This document shows positions 48,450-58,452 of a DNA stretch of 64,000 nucleotides, one piece after another. The translations under genes and the position numbers were made by a program. The DNA is from Dyella acidiphila. GTDB lineage: Bacteria > Pseudomonadota > Gammaproteobacteria > Xanthomonadales > Rhodanobacteraceae. A model generated the notes under the pieces. It was given only the letters and a program-made list of their open reading frames with translations. It ran no database searches and was not told the DNA's origin. Position 1 is the stretch's first letter. Every line of letters starts with the position of its first letter. The stretch is taken from NCBI RefSeq assembly GCF_014863405.1, contig NZ_JACZZA010000012.1, positions 124,001 to 188,000 of the forward strand, given 5' to 3'.

Positions 48450-50654
48450 ATGGTCTTCCGGCGCTATCCGGACATGCTGTGGCATTGCATTGGCCTGTTC
48501 GCGCTGGCCGGTGGCGTGTCGCTGTATTCGATCGCGCTGGCGCGGGCCACTCATAGCCCCACCTCGCTGTGGCTGGCCAACGGCATCATGCTTGGCCTGC
48601 TGGTGCGCCGGCCGCTGGCGGAAACGTGGCCGCTGCTGATGGCGGGATTTCTGGGCTTCGTCACCGCCAAGCAGATCCTGGGCGATCCTTTGCTTACCAC
48701 GCTGGCGCTGGGGCTATGCCATGCGGGCGAGGCGCTGCTGGTCAGCGTGGCGATCCGGCGCCGCTTTCCGGTCATCGGCCCGCAGACACGCTTTCTGGCA
48801 CTGGCCCGGGTCGGCTTGATCAGCGCGTTCATCGGTTGCGGCCTGTGTGCGCTGGCGATCGCAGCGATGCAGCACTTCTGGCCTGCGCGCGAATTTTTCA
48901 CCAGCTTCAACACGCTGTTCCGTTCGCATTTCCTGGGCATGGTGATCGCCGGCAGCACTTCGCTGGTGGTGGTGACCAAGGACTGGCGCCGCTCCGAACC
49001 GGGCGGCACGCCCTGGCGGCTGATCCGCGACCTGCTGCTGATGGCGGTGATCGCCTGCGTGGTGTTTTCGGTATCGCGCGTGCCCTTGCTGTTCCTGGTC
49101 TATCCGCCGCTGCTGCTGCTGGTATTCCGCCATCGCTTCGCCGGCATGGTGATCGGCCTGGCGATCATCGCCCTGATCACCACCGCCACGACCATGCTCA
49201 ACATCGGCCCGTTCAACCTGGTGGCCGGCACGACGGCAGCGATGCGGGTGGTGATGGCGCAGGTATTCATCGGTGCGTCCTGCCTGGTGGCACTGCCGGT
49301 GGTGCTGGCGCTGGCCGAGCAGGATCGGCTGCAGGCGCGCGTACGCGAGAGCGAACTGCGCTACCGCATGCTGGCCGACAACAGCGGCGACCTGGTGATG
49401 CGCATCCGCCCCAACGGCGATCGTCAATACGTTTCGCCCTCGGTGAAGGAGCTGCTCGGCTGGGAGGTGGACGATTTCATGCACCCACGTCCGGACCTGA
49501 TCCATCCGGACGATCGCCAACGTATCACCCAGGTGGTCACCGAACTGCGCGCGCAAGGCGGTGCGGTTACGGCCACCTATCGCCTGCAGCACAAGCGTGG
49601 ACATTATTTGTGGATCGAGGCGTTTGCGCGCCTGGTCGCCAGCCCCGACGACGACGGCAGCATGGAGATCATCTACACCGGCCGCGATGTCACCGCGCGG
49701 GTACTGGCGGAACAGGCGCTGATGGAAAGCCAGGCGCAGCTGCAGACGATTGCCGATAACGTGCCCGCAGTCATCGCGCGCATCGACATGAGCGAGCACT
49801 ACACCTACGTCAACCGCTTCGTCGAACAGGTATCGGGCGAATCGCCGGAGGCGATGGTCGGCAAGACCATCAAGGAAGTGCGCGGCAATCGCCTGTACGA
49901 ACAGCTCAAGAGCTACCTGCGGCGTGCCTATGCGGGCGAATCGGTGATGTTCGAATACGAGGCCAACTATCGTGGGCATCTGCTGCAATTCCAGGCGCAT
50001 TACGTGCCCGACCGTGGTGCCGACGGGCGCGTGCGCGGGCTGTACGCGCTGACCACCGAAATCACTCACATCAAGAACGTCGAGCGTGAACTGCTGCGCC
50101 TGGCGCACCAGGATTCGCTGACCGGCCTGGCCAACCGCCGCTACTTCCACGAGCGGGTATCGCTGGTGCTGCGCCAGGCCGCGCAGTTCAACATGCCGGT
50201 GCTGCTCGCACTGGTGGACATCGACAACTTCAAGTCGATCAACGATTCGCACGGCCACGCCACCGGCGACATGGTGCTGGCCGAAGTGGGCCAGTGCCTG
50301 CAGCGGCTGGTGCGCGAAGGCGAAATGGTGGCGCGCATCGGCGGCGATGAGTTCGTGGTGCTGTGTTCGGATATCGGCACCGAAGACAACGCGCAGGCCT
50401 TCCTGCACTCCTTGTGGGAGCGCTTGCATATGGCAGTTGCGGTGGGTACGGGCACCGTCGAAGTGCGCATGAGCATCGGCGCCGCGATGTGCCACGGCAC
50501 AGTATCCGTAGACGTGCTGATGAAGCTGGCGGACGAGGCGCTGTACGCGGCCAAGGAAGCGGGCCGGGATACGTACCGGCTGCTGATCCGCAACCTGCAT
50601 AGCAGCGAGTCGGCCGCGGAGGCCATCTACAAGCCGGGCCAGAGCGGCCTTTGA
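48450..50654 (+). CDS. MASE1-PAS-PAS-GGDEF diguanylate cyclase
   Basis: A 734-residue protein. Residues 1-~285 hold eight to ten membrane helices of MASE1 type (SLWLANGIMLGLLVRR). Two PAS domains follow at ~300-425 (RYRMLADNSGDLVMRIRPNG) and ~428-545 (QTIADNVPAVIARIDMSEHY), then a GGDEF domain with intact catalytic GGDEF in ARIGGDEFVVL and DIDNFKSINDSHGHATGD. The inhibitory I-site RxxD is REGE here, so feedback control by product is probably lost. No EAL domain follows. It should synthesise cyclic di-GMP in response to a membrane or redox signal. Confidence 0.93.
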   Translation: MVFRRYPDMLWHCIGLFALAGGVSLYSIALARATHSPTSLWLANGIMLGLLVRRPLAETWPLLMAGFLGFVTAKQILGDPLLTTLALGLCHAGEALLVSVAIRRRFPVIGPQTRFLALARVGLISAFIGCGLCALAIAAMQHFWPAREFFTSFNTLFRSHFLGMVIAGSTSLVVVTKDWRRSEPGGTPWRLIRDLLLMAVIACVVFSVSRVPLLFLVYPPLLLLVFRHRFAGMVIGLAIIALITTATTMLNIGPFNLVAGTTAAMRVVMAQVFIGASCLVALPVVLALAEQDRLQARVRESELRYRMLADNSGDLVMRIRPNGDRQYVSPSVKELLGWEVDDFMHPRPDLIHPDDRQRITQVVTELRAQGGAVTATYRLQHKRGHYLWIEAFARLVASPDDDGSMEIIYTGRDVTARVLAEQALMESQAQLQTIADNVPAVIARIDMSEHYTYVNRFVEQVSGESPEAMVGKTIKEVRGNRLYEQLKSYLRRAYAGESVMFEYEANYRGHLLQFQAHYVPDRGADGRVRGLYALTTEITHIKNVERELLRLAHQDSLTGLANRRYFHERVSLVLRQAAQFNMPVLLALVDIDNFKSINDSHGHATGDMVLAEVGQCLQRLVREGEMVARIGGDEFVVLCSDIGTEDNAQAFLHSLWERLHMAVAVGTGTVEVRMSIGAAMCHGTVSVDVLMKLADEALYAAKEAGRDTYRLLIRNLHSSESAAEAIYKPGQSGL

Positions 50655-50730
50655 GGCCCAGCCGCGCCGGCCCTACCCAGGGCCGCGCGTTCGCGGAATA
50701 CTCGGGCTTCTTCGCCGCGAGATCCGTGCC

Positions 50731-51822
50731 ATGTCCGAGCTGCTATCCGCCGAATCGCTGGCCCCGCAGGCGCTCGACCACGCGCTGACCTTGCCGGCCC
50801 GCTTCTATACCGACCCGCGCATGGCGGTGCTGGACGCCAAGGCGATCTTTGCGCGCAGCTGGCAGCTGGTCTGCCATCAGGCGCAACTGGCCGAGGTAGG
50901 CGATCACGTGGTGACCGAGATCGCCGGCTTGCCGCTGCTGGTCGTGCGCAGCGATGCGGACAGCATTCGCGCCTTCCACAATGTCTGCCGCCATCGCGCC
51001 GGGCCGATCGCCAGCTGCGACGGGCGCGGCGCGCAGTCCCTGCGCTGCCGCTATCACGGCTGGACCTATGGCCTGGACGGGGTGCTGCGCGGAGCGCCGG
51101 AAATGGGCCGTACGCCAGACTTCAATCCCGCCGATATCCGGTTGCCCGAGGTACGTGTGCAGGTATGGCATGGCCTGGTGTTCGTGGCCATCGCCGACGC
51201 GCCGCCGTTCGACGATTTTGTCGCCGGCATCGACGCCCGGCTGGGCCCGGACCGCGCATTGCATGGCTATGAATTCCATCGCCGTGTCAGCTACGAAGTG
51301 GCCTGCAACTGGAAGGTCTACGTGGACAACTACCTGGAGGGCTACCACGTACCGCACATCCATCCCGGCCTGAACAGCCTGCTCGACTACCGCAGCTACA
51401 TCACCGAAACCGCCCAATGGTATTCCTACCAGTTCAGCCCGCTGGAAAGCGCTTCGGATCTCTATGGCAGCGGCGAGGCGCTGTACTACTTCCTCTACCC
51501 GAACGCGATGCTCAACATCCTGCCCGGCCGCCTGCAGACCAACCGCGTGCTGCCGCTGGGCGTCGACCGCTGCCAGGTGGAATTCGATTTCTACTACGCG
51601 CCGGACACCAGCGAGGAGGCGCAGGCGCGACGGGCCAAGGACATCGAATTCAGCGACGAAGTGCAGGACGAAGACGTCACCATCTGCGAGGACGTGCAGC
51701 GCGGCCTGGCCTCAGGCTCCTACGAGGCCGGGCGGCTCAATCCGCTGCGGGAAAATGCCGTGCATCATTTCCATGAAATCGTGCGGCGGGTTTATCGCGG
51801 GTCCATCGCCGAGCATTCGTGA
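50731..51822 (+). CDS. Rieske-type ring-hydroxylating oxygenase, alpha subunit
   Basis: A 363-residue protein. The Rieske [2Fe-2S] site is CRHRAGPIASC with the second half LRCRYHGWTYGLDG (C-x-H, then C-x2-H). The mononuclear iron site is in YVDNYLEGYHVPHIHPGL, supplying the 2-His ligands. Such subunits need a separate reductase, which is not in the window, and no beta subunit is nearby, so it belongs to the alpha-only (homotrimer) type that acts on aromatic acids or quaternary amines. The substrate cannot be read. The gene starts 76 bases after the GGDEF gene without a visible operon link. Confidence 0.9.
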   Translation: MSELLSAESLAPQALDHALTLPARFYTDPRMAVLDAKAIFARSWQLVCHQAQLAEVGDHVVTEIAGLPLLVVRSDADSIRAFHNVCRHRAGPIASCDGRGAQSLRCRYHGWTYGLDGVLRGAPEMGRTPDFNPADIRLPEVRVQVWHGLVFVAIADAPPFDDFVAGIDARLGPDRALHGYEFHRRVSYEVACNWKVYVDNYLEGYHVPHIHPGLNSLLDYRSYITETAQWYSYQFSPLESASDLYGSGEALYYFLYPNAMLNILPGRLQTNRVLPLGVDRCQVEFDFYYAPDTSEEAQARRAKDIEFSDEVQDEDVTICEDVQRGLASGSYEAGRLNPLRENAVHHFHEIVRRVYRGSIAEHS

Positions 51823-51856
51823 TTTGCACGGTGTTGAGTCGGTAAAAAATGGAAGG

Positions 51857-52266
51857 CTATTCGCGTATGCGGCGTACCGCAAAGTAGAGCACCCTGGTCT
51901 GCAAATTCAGAAGATAGCCGCCACGGACACCTTGAAAGCTGCTGCTCTGCCCCAGCCCGTCAAAGTTGAAACTCACGCAGAAATAGTGCTGTTGCCCTTC
52001 CCTGGCGATACTCCATTCCGCCAGGGAAGGAGTGAACACGCTCGGTTCGATGCCGTGGTTGTCGCCAACAGGGACGGCTTTGGACAAGCGATAGAGCTTG
52101 CCCGAATAGATTAGTGCCCGGCCCGACTTACCTTTTGCGTAGCCGACCTCTGCACCTTTGTATTCGCTTGCAGGCAGCTTTTGACCACTTTCTCGTCTGG
52201 AGTGCCTGCCCATGCGAGGTTGGCGCTGGTAGCAACCAGTGCTGCGAAAATAATCATTTTATGCAC
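51857..52266 (-). pseudogene. Secreted hypothetical protein broken by one frameshift
   Basis: A GTG at 52266 with AGGAG seven bases upstream opens a frame encoding a good signal peptide (MIIFAALVATSANLAWA, then GTPDEKVVK), which runs out of frame near 52170. The adjacent frame continues from there to 51857 with protein-like sequence (EYKGAEVGYAKGKSGRALIY, REGQQHYFCVSFNFDGLGQS). The join lies near a run of four A residues (TCAAAAGC). Either the gene is freshly inactivated or this is a sequencing slip or programmed shift. Restored length is ~135 residues. I do not recognise the family. Confidence 0.62.
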
Positions 52267-52402
52267 GGGCTTACTCCTGCCCTCGGCCGCAATGGTTCGC
52301 GATATCGGTCTGGCCTGATACTGACTAAGTCCCTGCCTGGCAAAGGATTTCGGAAAGCACCTAGTGATAGGCGTGGTAAATCAAACCTATCCCAACAATC
52401 AA

Positions 52403-52432
52403 TTGGCTCTTTCCTGTCAAGGCATCTATCTT
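52403..52432 (+). promoter_or_regulatory. Candidate ahpC promoter
   Basis: TTGGCT (52403-52408) and TATCTT (52427-52432) with an 18-base spacer, 35 bases upstream of the ahpC start. ATAG at 52367 and CTAT at 52387 lie upstream but do not have the spacing of a standard OxyR box. Confidence 0.45.
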
Positions 52433-52466
52433 TAGTGGCTCATCCACAACCACGCGGAAGATATAG

Positions 52467-53030
52467 ATGTCGCTGATCAACTCCGAAATCAAACCGTTCA
52501 AGGCCACCGCTTACAAGGACGGCAAGTTCATCGAAGTCACCGACGCCAGCCTGAAGGGCAAGTGGTCGGTGGTGGTGTTCTATCCGGCTGATTTCACTTT
52601 CGTCTGCCCGACCGAGCTGGAAGACCTGGCCGATCATTACGCCGAATTCCAGAAGCTGGGCGTGGAGATCTACGGCGTGTCGACCGATACGCATTTCTCG
52701 CACAAGGCCTGGCACGACACCTCTGATGCGATCAAGAAGGTGCAGTACCCGCTGGTCGGCGATCCGACGGGCGCCATCACCCGCAACTTCGATGTGATGA
52801 TCGAAGAAGAAGGCTTGGCCCTGCGCGGCACCTTCGTGATCAATCCGGAAGGCCAGATCAAGCTGTGCGAAATCCATGACAACGGCATCGGCCGTGATGC
52901 CAGCGAACTGCTGCGCAAGGTCAAGGCTGCGCAGTACGTGGCCGCCCACCCGGGCGAAGTGTGCCCGGCCAAGTGGAAGGAAGGCGCTTCCACCCTGAAG
53001 CCGTCGCTGGAACTGGTCGGCAAGATCTAA
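52467..53030 (+). CDS. ahpC: Alkyl hydroperoxide reductase peroxidase subunit AhpC
   Basis: A 187-residue typical 2-Cys peroxiredoxin, the same length as E. coli AhpC. The peroxidatic Cys47 is in [20 protein letters not shown] and the resolving Cys166 in [17 protein letters not shown]; the C-terminus PSLELVGKI is family-standard. It reduces H2O2, peroxynitrite and organic hydroperoxides and is recharged by AhpF, encoded 150 bases downstream. The pair is normally under OxyR, but I could not place a clear OxyR site. Confidence 0.97.
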   Translation: MSLINSEIKPFKATAYKDGKFIEVTDASLKGKWSVVVFYPADFTFVCPTELEDLADHYAEFQKLGVEIYGVSTDTHFSHKAWHDTSDAIKKVQYPLVGDPTGAITRNFDVMIEEEGLALRGTFVINPEGQIKLCEIHDNGIGRDASELLRKVKAAQYVAAHPGEVCPAKWKEGASTLKPSLELVGKI

Positions 53031-53180
53031 ACGCTTGTTGCGCTTTGCGGTTCATTCCCCTCCCGAACCGCACGGGCCTGTCGTCTCTCCGGCAGGCCCA
53101 CCTTATCCCCGAGTTGTCGCCCATTCGCCGTGTGCGGATGCGGCGGCGCTCACCCCGAAGATCCGAAGGAGCCATCCCCC

Positions 53181-54764
53181 ATGTTGGATAACGACCTGAA
53201 AACCCAGCTCAAGGCCTACCTGGAGAAGGTGGTCCATCCGATCGAACTGGTGGCCTCTCTGGACGACAGCGCAGCTGCGCAGGAACTGCGCGCGTTGCTG
53301 GAAGATATCCACGCGCTGTCCGACCGCATCACGCTGAACCTGCACGGCCACGATGCACGCAAGCCGTCGTTTGCGATCAACCGCGTCGGCACCGATGTCG
53401 GCGTGCGCTTTGCCGGCATTCCGATGGGCCACGAATTCACTTCGCTGGTGCTGGCGCTGCTGCAGGTCGGCGGCCATCCGCCGAAAGTGTCGGACGAAGT
53501 GATCGAGCAGGTGCGCCATCTCGAAGGCGAATACGTGTTCGAGACCTTCATGTCGCTGTCATGCCACAGCTGCCCGGACACGGTGCAGGCGCTGAACCTG
53601 ATGAGCGTGCTCAATCCCAACATCAAGCATGTGGCGATCGACGGCGCGCTGTTCCAGGCCGAAGTGGAGCTGCGCCAGGTGATGGCGGTGCCCACGGTGT
53701 TCCTCAATGGCGAGTCGTTCGACCAGGGCCGCATGACGATCGAGCAGATCGCCGCGCGCCTGGACAGCGGCGCCGCCGATCGCGCCGCCGAAAAGCTCAA
53801 GCATAAGGCGCCGTTCCAGGTGCTGGTGGTGGGCGGCGGTCCGGCCGGTGCGGCGGCGGCGATCTATGCTGCGCGCAAGGGCATCCGCACCGGTGTGGCG
53901 GCCGAGCGCTTCGGCGGCCAGGTGCTGGATACCATGGCGATCGAAAACTTCATCTCGGTGCCGTACACCGAAGGCCCCAAGCTGGCCACGGCGCTGGAGC
54001 AGCACGTGCACGAGTACGACGTGGACGTGATGAACCTGCAGCGCGCCGAGCAACTGATTCCGCCGGCCGAGCCGGGTGGCCTGATCGAAGTGAAGCTGGC
54101 CAACGGCGCCTCGCTCAAGACAAAAACGTTGGTGCTGGCCACCGGTGCACGCTGGCGCAACATGAACGTGCCGGGCGAGCAGGAATACCGCAACAAGGGT
54201 GTTACCTATTGCCCGCATTGCGATGGCCCGCTGTTCAAGGGCAAGCGCGTGGCGGTGATCGGCGGCGGCAATTCCGGCGTGGAAGCAGCGATCGATCTGG
54301 CCGGCCTGGTCGAGCATGTCACGCTGTTCGAATTCGACAGCAAGCTGCGTGCGGATGAAGTGCTGCAGCGCAAGCTGCGCAGCCTCGCCAACGTCGACGT
54401 GATCGTCAGCGCGCAGACCACCCACGTGCTCGGCGACGGCCAGAAGGTAACCGGCCTGGCTTACACCGACCGTCACAGCGGCGACAGCCATCGCGTGGAA
54501 CTGGAAGGCGTGTTCGTGCAGATCGGCCTGCTGCCCAATACCGAATGGCTGAAGGGCACGCTGAAGCTGTCGCCGCGCGGCGAGATTGAAGTGGACGCGC
54601 GCGGTGAAACCTCGGTGCCCGGCGTGTTTGCCGCCGGCGACGTCACCACCACGCCGTTCAAGCAGATCGTGATCGCCATGGGCGAAGGCGCCAAGGCTTC
54701 GCTGAGCGCTTTCGATTACCTGATCCGCCTGCCGGTAGAACAAAAAGAAGCTGTCTCTGCATAA
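53181..54764 (+). CDS. ahpF: Alkyl hydroperoxide reductase flavoprotein subunit AhpF
   Basis: A 527-residue flavoprotein. The N-terminal thioredoxin-like pair carries the redox motif C128-H-S-C131 ([13 protein letters not shown]); the C-terminal thioredoxin-reductase-like part has an FAD Rossmann motif [19 protein letters not shown], the active disulfide C344-P-H-C347 ([10 protein letters not shown]) and an NADH motif [17 protein letters not shown]. It passes electrons from NADH to AhpC. ATG 53181 matches the family N-terminus ([17 protein letters not shown]). It is preceded by ahpC and followed by a strong terminator, closing the operon. Confidence 0.97.
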   Translation: MLDNDLKTQLKAYLEKVVHPIELVASLDDSAAAQELRALLEDIHALSDRITLNLHGHDARKPSFAINRVGTDVGVRFAGIPMGHEFTSLVLALLQVGGHPPKVSDEVIEQVRHLEGEYVFETFMSLSCHSCPDTVQALNLMSVLNPNIKHVAIDGALFQAEVELRQVMAVPTVFLNGESFDQGRMTIEQIAARLDSGAADRAAEKLKHKAPFQVLVVGGGPAGAAAAIYAARKGIRTGVAAERFGGQVLDTMAIENFISVPYTEGPKLATALEQHVHEYDVDVMNLQRAEQLIPPAEPGGLIEVKLANGASLKTKTLVLATGARWRNMNVPGEQEYRNKGVTYCPHCDGPLFKGKRVAVIGGGNSGVEAAIDLAGLVEHVTLFEFDSKLRADEVLQRKLRSLANVDVIVSAQTTHVLGDGQKVTGLAYTDRHSGDSHRVELEGVFVQIGLLPNTEWLKGTLKLSPRGEIEVDARGETSVPGVFAAGDVTTTPFKQIVIAMGEGAKASLSAFDYLIRLPVEQKEAVSA

Positions 54765-54787
54765 AGAAAGCCAACCCCTGCATGGGT

Positions 54788-54819
54788 ACCTCTCCTGCTT
54801 CGGCAGGGGAGGTTTTTTT
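54788..54819 (+). terminator. Rho-independent terminator of ahpCF
   Basis: ACCTCTCCTGC (54788-54798) pairs with GCAGGGGAGGT (54803-54813) around a TTCG tetraloop, with one G-T pair, and is followed by seven T residues (54813-54819). Confidence 0.95.
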
Positions 54820-54898
54820 GTTTTTGCACCGCGTTGCGGTGGTTGCGGAAACGGCGAAGTTGTAGCCTGTTCGTCTTGATGTAGCAGGAGCGCCGGCG

Positions 54899-57202
54899 AT
54901 GAGCGATAAACCCGATATTTCAGGTGTCAGCACCTACGAAGGACCTGCCGGCGGCTGGGGTGCGTTGCGCGCGGTGGCCAAGGCGCTGAGCGGGCAGATG
55001 GCGATCGGCCGCGAAACGCTTGCGCTGCGTCGCGTGAATCAGCCGCACGGCTTCGATTGTCCCGGTTGCGCGTGGCCCGATCCGCAACACACCAGTTCCT
55101 TCGAGTTCTGCGAGAACGGCGCCAAGGCGGTGTCGTGGGAAGCCACCGCCAAGCGCGTGCGGCCAGAATTCTTTGCGGCCAATACCGTGTCCTCGCTGTG
55201 GAACATGAGCGACTATGCCCTGGAAGGTCTGGGCCGGCTTACCCATCCGATGGTCTACGATCCGGCCACCGATACCTATGTGGCGATCGCATGGGACGAA
55301 GCGATACGCCGCATAGGTGCCGCGCTCAATGCATTGCCGATGGCGGATGCGGCCGAGTTCTACACCTCCGGCCGTGCCTCCAACGAAGCGGCATTCCTGT
55401 ATCAGATCTTCGTGCGCGAATTCGGTTCGAACAATTTTCCCGATTGCTCGAACATGTGCCACGAAGCCACCAGCGTGGGCCTGCCGCAATCGATCGGGGT
55501 AGGCAAGGGCACCGTGACGCTGGACGATTTCGATCACTGCGACGCGCTGTTCTGCATCGGTCACAACCCCGGCACCAACCATCCGCGCATGCTGGCCACC
55601 TTGCGCGAAGTGGCCAAGCGCGGCGTGCCGATCGTGGCGATCAATCCTTTGCCCGAGCGTGGGCTGGAGCGTTTCACCTCGCCGCAGGATCCGCTGGAAA
55701 TGGTGGCCAATCGCGCCACCGAGCTGGCTTCCACCTATTACAAGATCAAATGCGGCGGCGACACGGCCATGCTCAAGGGCATGATGAAGTGGCTGCTGGA
55801 GCTGGATGCCAGCGATCTGTCGCATGGCGGCAAGGGTCTGCTCGATCGCGCGTTCATTGCCGAGCACACGCTCGGCATCGATGCGCTGATCGCGGATATT
55901 CAGTCCACCAGCTGGGATGCGATTACCGCCAAGTCGGGTTTGACGCGCGAGGAAATCATTCACCTGGCCGAGATCTATGCCAAGGCCGAGCGCGTGATCG
56001 TCTGCTACGGCATGGGCATCACTCAGCATGCACATGGCACGCAGAACGTGCATCAGATCGCCAACCTGCTGCTGCTGCGCGGAAACATGGGCCGTCCCGG
56101 CGCCGGCATCTGCCCTTTGCGCGGGCATTCCAATGTGCAGGGCAACCGCACCGTTGGCATCACCGAAAAGCCGGACGACAAGCTGGTGGATGGGGTGGAG
56201 AAAGCCTTCGGCTTCACCTTCCCCAAGAAGCACGGCCACGATGCGGTGGCAGCGATCCGCGCGATTCGCGATGGCGAGTCGAAAGCGCTGATCTGCCTGG
56301 GCGGCAATCTGGCCGTGGCGATGTCCGATCCGGAAGCCACTTTTGCCGCCATGCGCAAGCTGGACTTGGCCGTGCATGTGGCGACCAAGCTCAATCGCTC
56401 GCACCTGATCCTGGCCAAACAGTCGTTTATCCTGCCGTGCCTGGGCCGCACCGAACTGGACTTGCAGGCCGAAGGGCCGCAATCGGTGACAGTGGAAGAT
56501 TCGATGTCGATGGTGCATGCCTCGGAAGGCACACTGGAGCCGGCTTCCGAACATCTGCGTTCGGAACCGTGGATCGTCGCCCAGCTGGCCAAGGCCACGC
56601 TGCCGCAGACGCGGGTGGACTGGGATGGGCTGGTGGCCAACTACGACCGCATCCGCGACAAGATCGAAGTGGTGTATCCGGCCTTCGCCAACTACAACGA
56701 GCGCGTGCGCGAGCCGGGCGGTTTTCGCCTGTTTGTCGGCGCTTCCGAACGCAAGTGGCTTACCCCCAGCGGTAAGGCGCAGTTCCTGGTCGGCAAGGGC
56801 CTGGATGAAGATCCGCTGCTCGACACCGAATACCTCACCCTCACCACCATCCGTTCGCACGATCAGTACAACACCACCATCTACAGCCTCAACGACCGCT
56901 ATCGCGGCATCAGTGGCCGGCGCGACGTGGTGTTCATCCATGCGGCGGATCTGGCGGCAGCGGGGCTGCGCCACGGCGACCGCATCGATATCGAAGTGGT
57001 CGGTCCTACCGCAGTCGGCAGCGATGGGCAGGTGCGCGCAGTGCGCAGTTTCACCGCGGTGGAATATCCGATCGCGCAGGGCACGGTGGCGATGTACTAC
57101 CCGGAAGGCAACCGGCTGGTGAGCCTGGACAGCCACGACGAACAGTCGGGTACGCCGTCCTACAAATCGGTGCCGGTGACGCTGAAAAAGGCCGCGGCCT
57201 AG
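54899..57202 (+). CDS. FdhF/YdeP family molybdopterin oxidoreductase
   Basis: A 767-residue protein similar to E. coli YdeP (759). The N-terminal metal-cluster region has the short Cys pattern FDCPGCAWPDPQ; bis-MGD binding blocks follow: EFYTSGRASNEAAFLYQIFV, FPDCSNMCHEATSVGLPQSI, GRPGAGICPLRGHSNVQGNR, and the C-terminal TIRSHDQYNTTIYSLNDRYR. YdeP relatives are linked to acid or formate-related stress, but the physiological reaction is undefined. It is a stand-alone gene, without electron-transfer subunits or fdhD in view. Confidence 0.9.
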   Translation: MSDKPDISGVSTYEGPAGGWGALRAVAKALSGQMAIGRETLALRRVNQPHGFDCPGCAWPDPQHTSSFEFCENGAKAVSWEATAKRVRPEFFAANTVSSLWNMSDYALEGLGRLTHPMVYDPATDTYVAIAWDEAIRRIGAALNALPMADAAEFYTSGRASNEAAFLYQIFVREFGSNNFPDCSNMCHEATSVGLPQSIGVGKGTVTLDDFDHCDALFCIGHNPGTNHPRMLATLREVAKRGVPIVAINPLPERGLERFTSPQDPLEMVANRATELASTYYKIKCGGDTAMLKGMMKWLLELDASDLSHGGKGLLDRAFIAEHTLGIDALIADIQSTSWDAITAKSGLTREEIIHLAEIYAKAERVIVCYGMGITQHAHGTQNVHQIANLLLLRGNMGRPGAGICPLRGHSNVQGNRTVGITEKPDDKLVDGVEKAFGFTFPKKHGHDAVAAIRAIRDGESKALICLGGNLAVAMSDPEATFAAMRKLDLAVHVATKLNRSHLILAKQSFILPCLGRTELDLQAEGPQSVTVEDSMSMVHASEGTLEPASEHLRSEPWIVAQLAKATLPQTRVDWDGLVANYDRIRDKIEVVYPAFANYNERVREPGGFRLFVGASERKWLTPSGKAQFLVGKGLDEDPLLDTEYLTLTTIRSHDQYNTTIYSLNDRYRGISGRRDVVFIHAADLAAAGLRHGDRIDIEVVGPTAVGSDGQVRAVRSFTAVEYPIAQGTVAMYYPEGNRLVSLDSHDEQSGTPSYKSVPVTLKKAAA

Positions 57203-57209
57203 CCGCGGC

Positions 57210-57575
57210 TCAGGAGTACTGCTCCTCGATACTGCGCGTCAGCGGCGTCACTTCATCGCCGGTGTGCTTGGTCGACGCCGGTTCGATCAACAGGATCCAG
57301 CATTCGTCATCGGCGACGGGATTGTGGCGCACGCCCTTGGGAATGGTGAGGAAATCGCCTTCGCGCAGTTCCACCACGCCGTCCTCGAACTCGATGCGCA
57401 TGCTGCCTTTGACGATGTGGAACAGCTCGTCCTCGTGGTCGTGCGCATGCCACACCAGCTGGCCCTTGATCTTGGCTGCCTTCAGCAGCTGGTCGTTGAC
57501 CTGGCCGATCACTTTCGGCGACCAGTAGTCGCTCACGCGTGCGAACGCGGCGAGCAAGTTTTGTGCGGCGAGCAT
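57210..57575 (-). CDS. Cupin domain protein
   Basis: A 121-residue single-domain cupin. Motif 1 is HAHDHEDELFHIVKGSMRIE and motif 2 PKGVRHNPVADDE, giving the metal-binding His/Glu/His set. Small stand-alone cupins of this type bind a metal and may act as dioxygenases, isomerases or ligand sensors; function cannot be fixed. Start ATG 57575 begins MLAAQNLLAAFARVSDYWSP. It converges on the YdeP-like gene with seven bases between stops and lies downstream of the secreted-protein gene at 57650 in the same orientation. Confidence 0.85.
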   Translation of the reverse strand: MLAAQNLLAAFARVSDYWSPKVIGQVNDQLLKAAKIKGQLVWHAHDHEDELFHIVKGSMRIEFEDGVVELREGDFLTIPKGVRHNPVADDECWILLIEPASTKHTGDEVTPLTRSIEEQYS

Positions 57576-57649
57576 GGGTTTCTCCGGCGAGTACGGCCTT
57601 ATCGTTCTAGCACGGTGCGCAGGCAGCGTCCCGTGCAGGAAGTGGCACC

Positions 57650-58183
57650 TTACTGGGGCGGCAGCTTCAGGCTGTGACGCTGCAGCACCGCGTTCATCGC
57701 CGCCTGCATTTTCAGCGTGCTGGCGGCCATGCCTTGCAGCAGCGCCCGCTGCGTGTCGGGGCTGGCCATGGTGTGCTGGAACTTCATCAGCACCGGATCG
57801 GTAAGCAGCGCATCCAGATGTTGCAGTTCCGGCGTGGACAGCTGATCGAGCGATTGCTCCATCGCCGCGTCGACCGGGCTGCCCGGACCGAACAGCGTGG
57901 CCGTAATGGCCGAGGCGGTATCGGCACGCACTGCCGTCCAGGTCTGCGGCGATGCGTCCGGATTGGCGGCCTTGGCCGGGCCCAGCATGGAATCCAGCAG
58001 CGGCGAATCGGGCGTGAAGACGGTGTTCTTCATCGAATCGATTTCCACCTTGTGGATCAGCGCCGCCTTGGCCGGATCGGCCGCATGAACACCGGAGGCC
58101 GCAAGCAAGGCGCCGGCAAGCAGCGCGACAGGCAGCCCGCGCTTCAATGCGCGCGCCGAGGAGAATTGAGAAAGATGATGCAT
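57650..58183 (-). CDS. Secreted helical protein, possibly DUF2059-like
   Basis: A 177-residue protein with a signal peptide (LKRGLPVALLAGALLAASGV, then HAADPAKAA). The mature part is all-helical (SPELQ-type: LSTPELQHLDALLTDPVLMK, TQRALLQGMAASTLKMQAAM), which resembles periplasmic DUF2059 proteins, though I am not certain. ATG 58183 is chosen because it starts a normal signal peptide; upstream in-frame ATGs add a non-signal stretch. It is 74 bases upstream of the cupin gene and may be co-transcribed with it. Confidence 0.7.
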   Translation of the reverse strand: MHHLSQFSSARALKRGLPVALLAGALLAASGVHAADPAKAALIHKVEIDSMKNTVFTPDSPLLDSMLGPAKAANPDASPQTWTAVRADTASAITATLFGPGSPVDAAMEQSLDQLSTPELQHLDALLTDPVLMKFQHTMASPDTQRALLQGMAASTLKMQAAMNAVLQRHSLKLPPQ

Positions 58184-58452
58184 GGCGTGGAGCCCCTGTG
58201 GATTCAGTTGTATGCCCGGCATACCGCACACGCCGCTGAGGGCCGTGGCGGGCATTGCCCCTTGGTCCAATTCACTTGGCGACGGCTTGGGTAGCTACTA
58301 GGCATGGCAGGCCGGGATATGGGGTATCCGCGTTCGATTTAAAGCCGGTGCTGCGTTCGGCTCGACGGCGGTTCGCTGCGCATTGCCGCGCCTGGCGGAG
58401 ATTTTTGCCGCCCTTGAGCTTCCTTGCGTACTCAACCCTGGAGGACACTGCG

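Noticed and set aside
52367-52390. ATAG and CTAT as an OxyR box upstream of ahpC
   Set aside because: The two tetramers are 20 bases apart start to start; the OxyR pattern needs 11, 22 or 33 and more matching repeats.
54920-57136. A 738-codon frame antisense to the YdeP-like gene
   Set aside because: Same mirror effect; His/Gln/Arg-rich translation without any fold-like pattern, and the plus strand is a complete molybdoenzyme.
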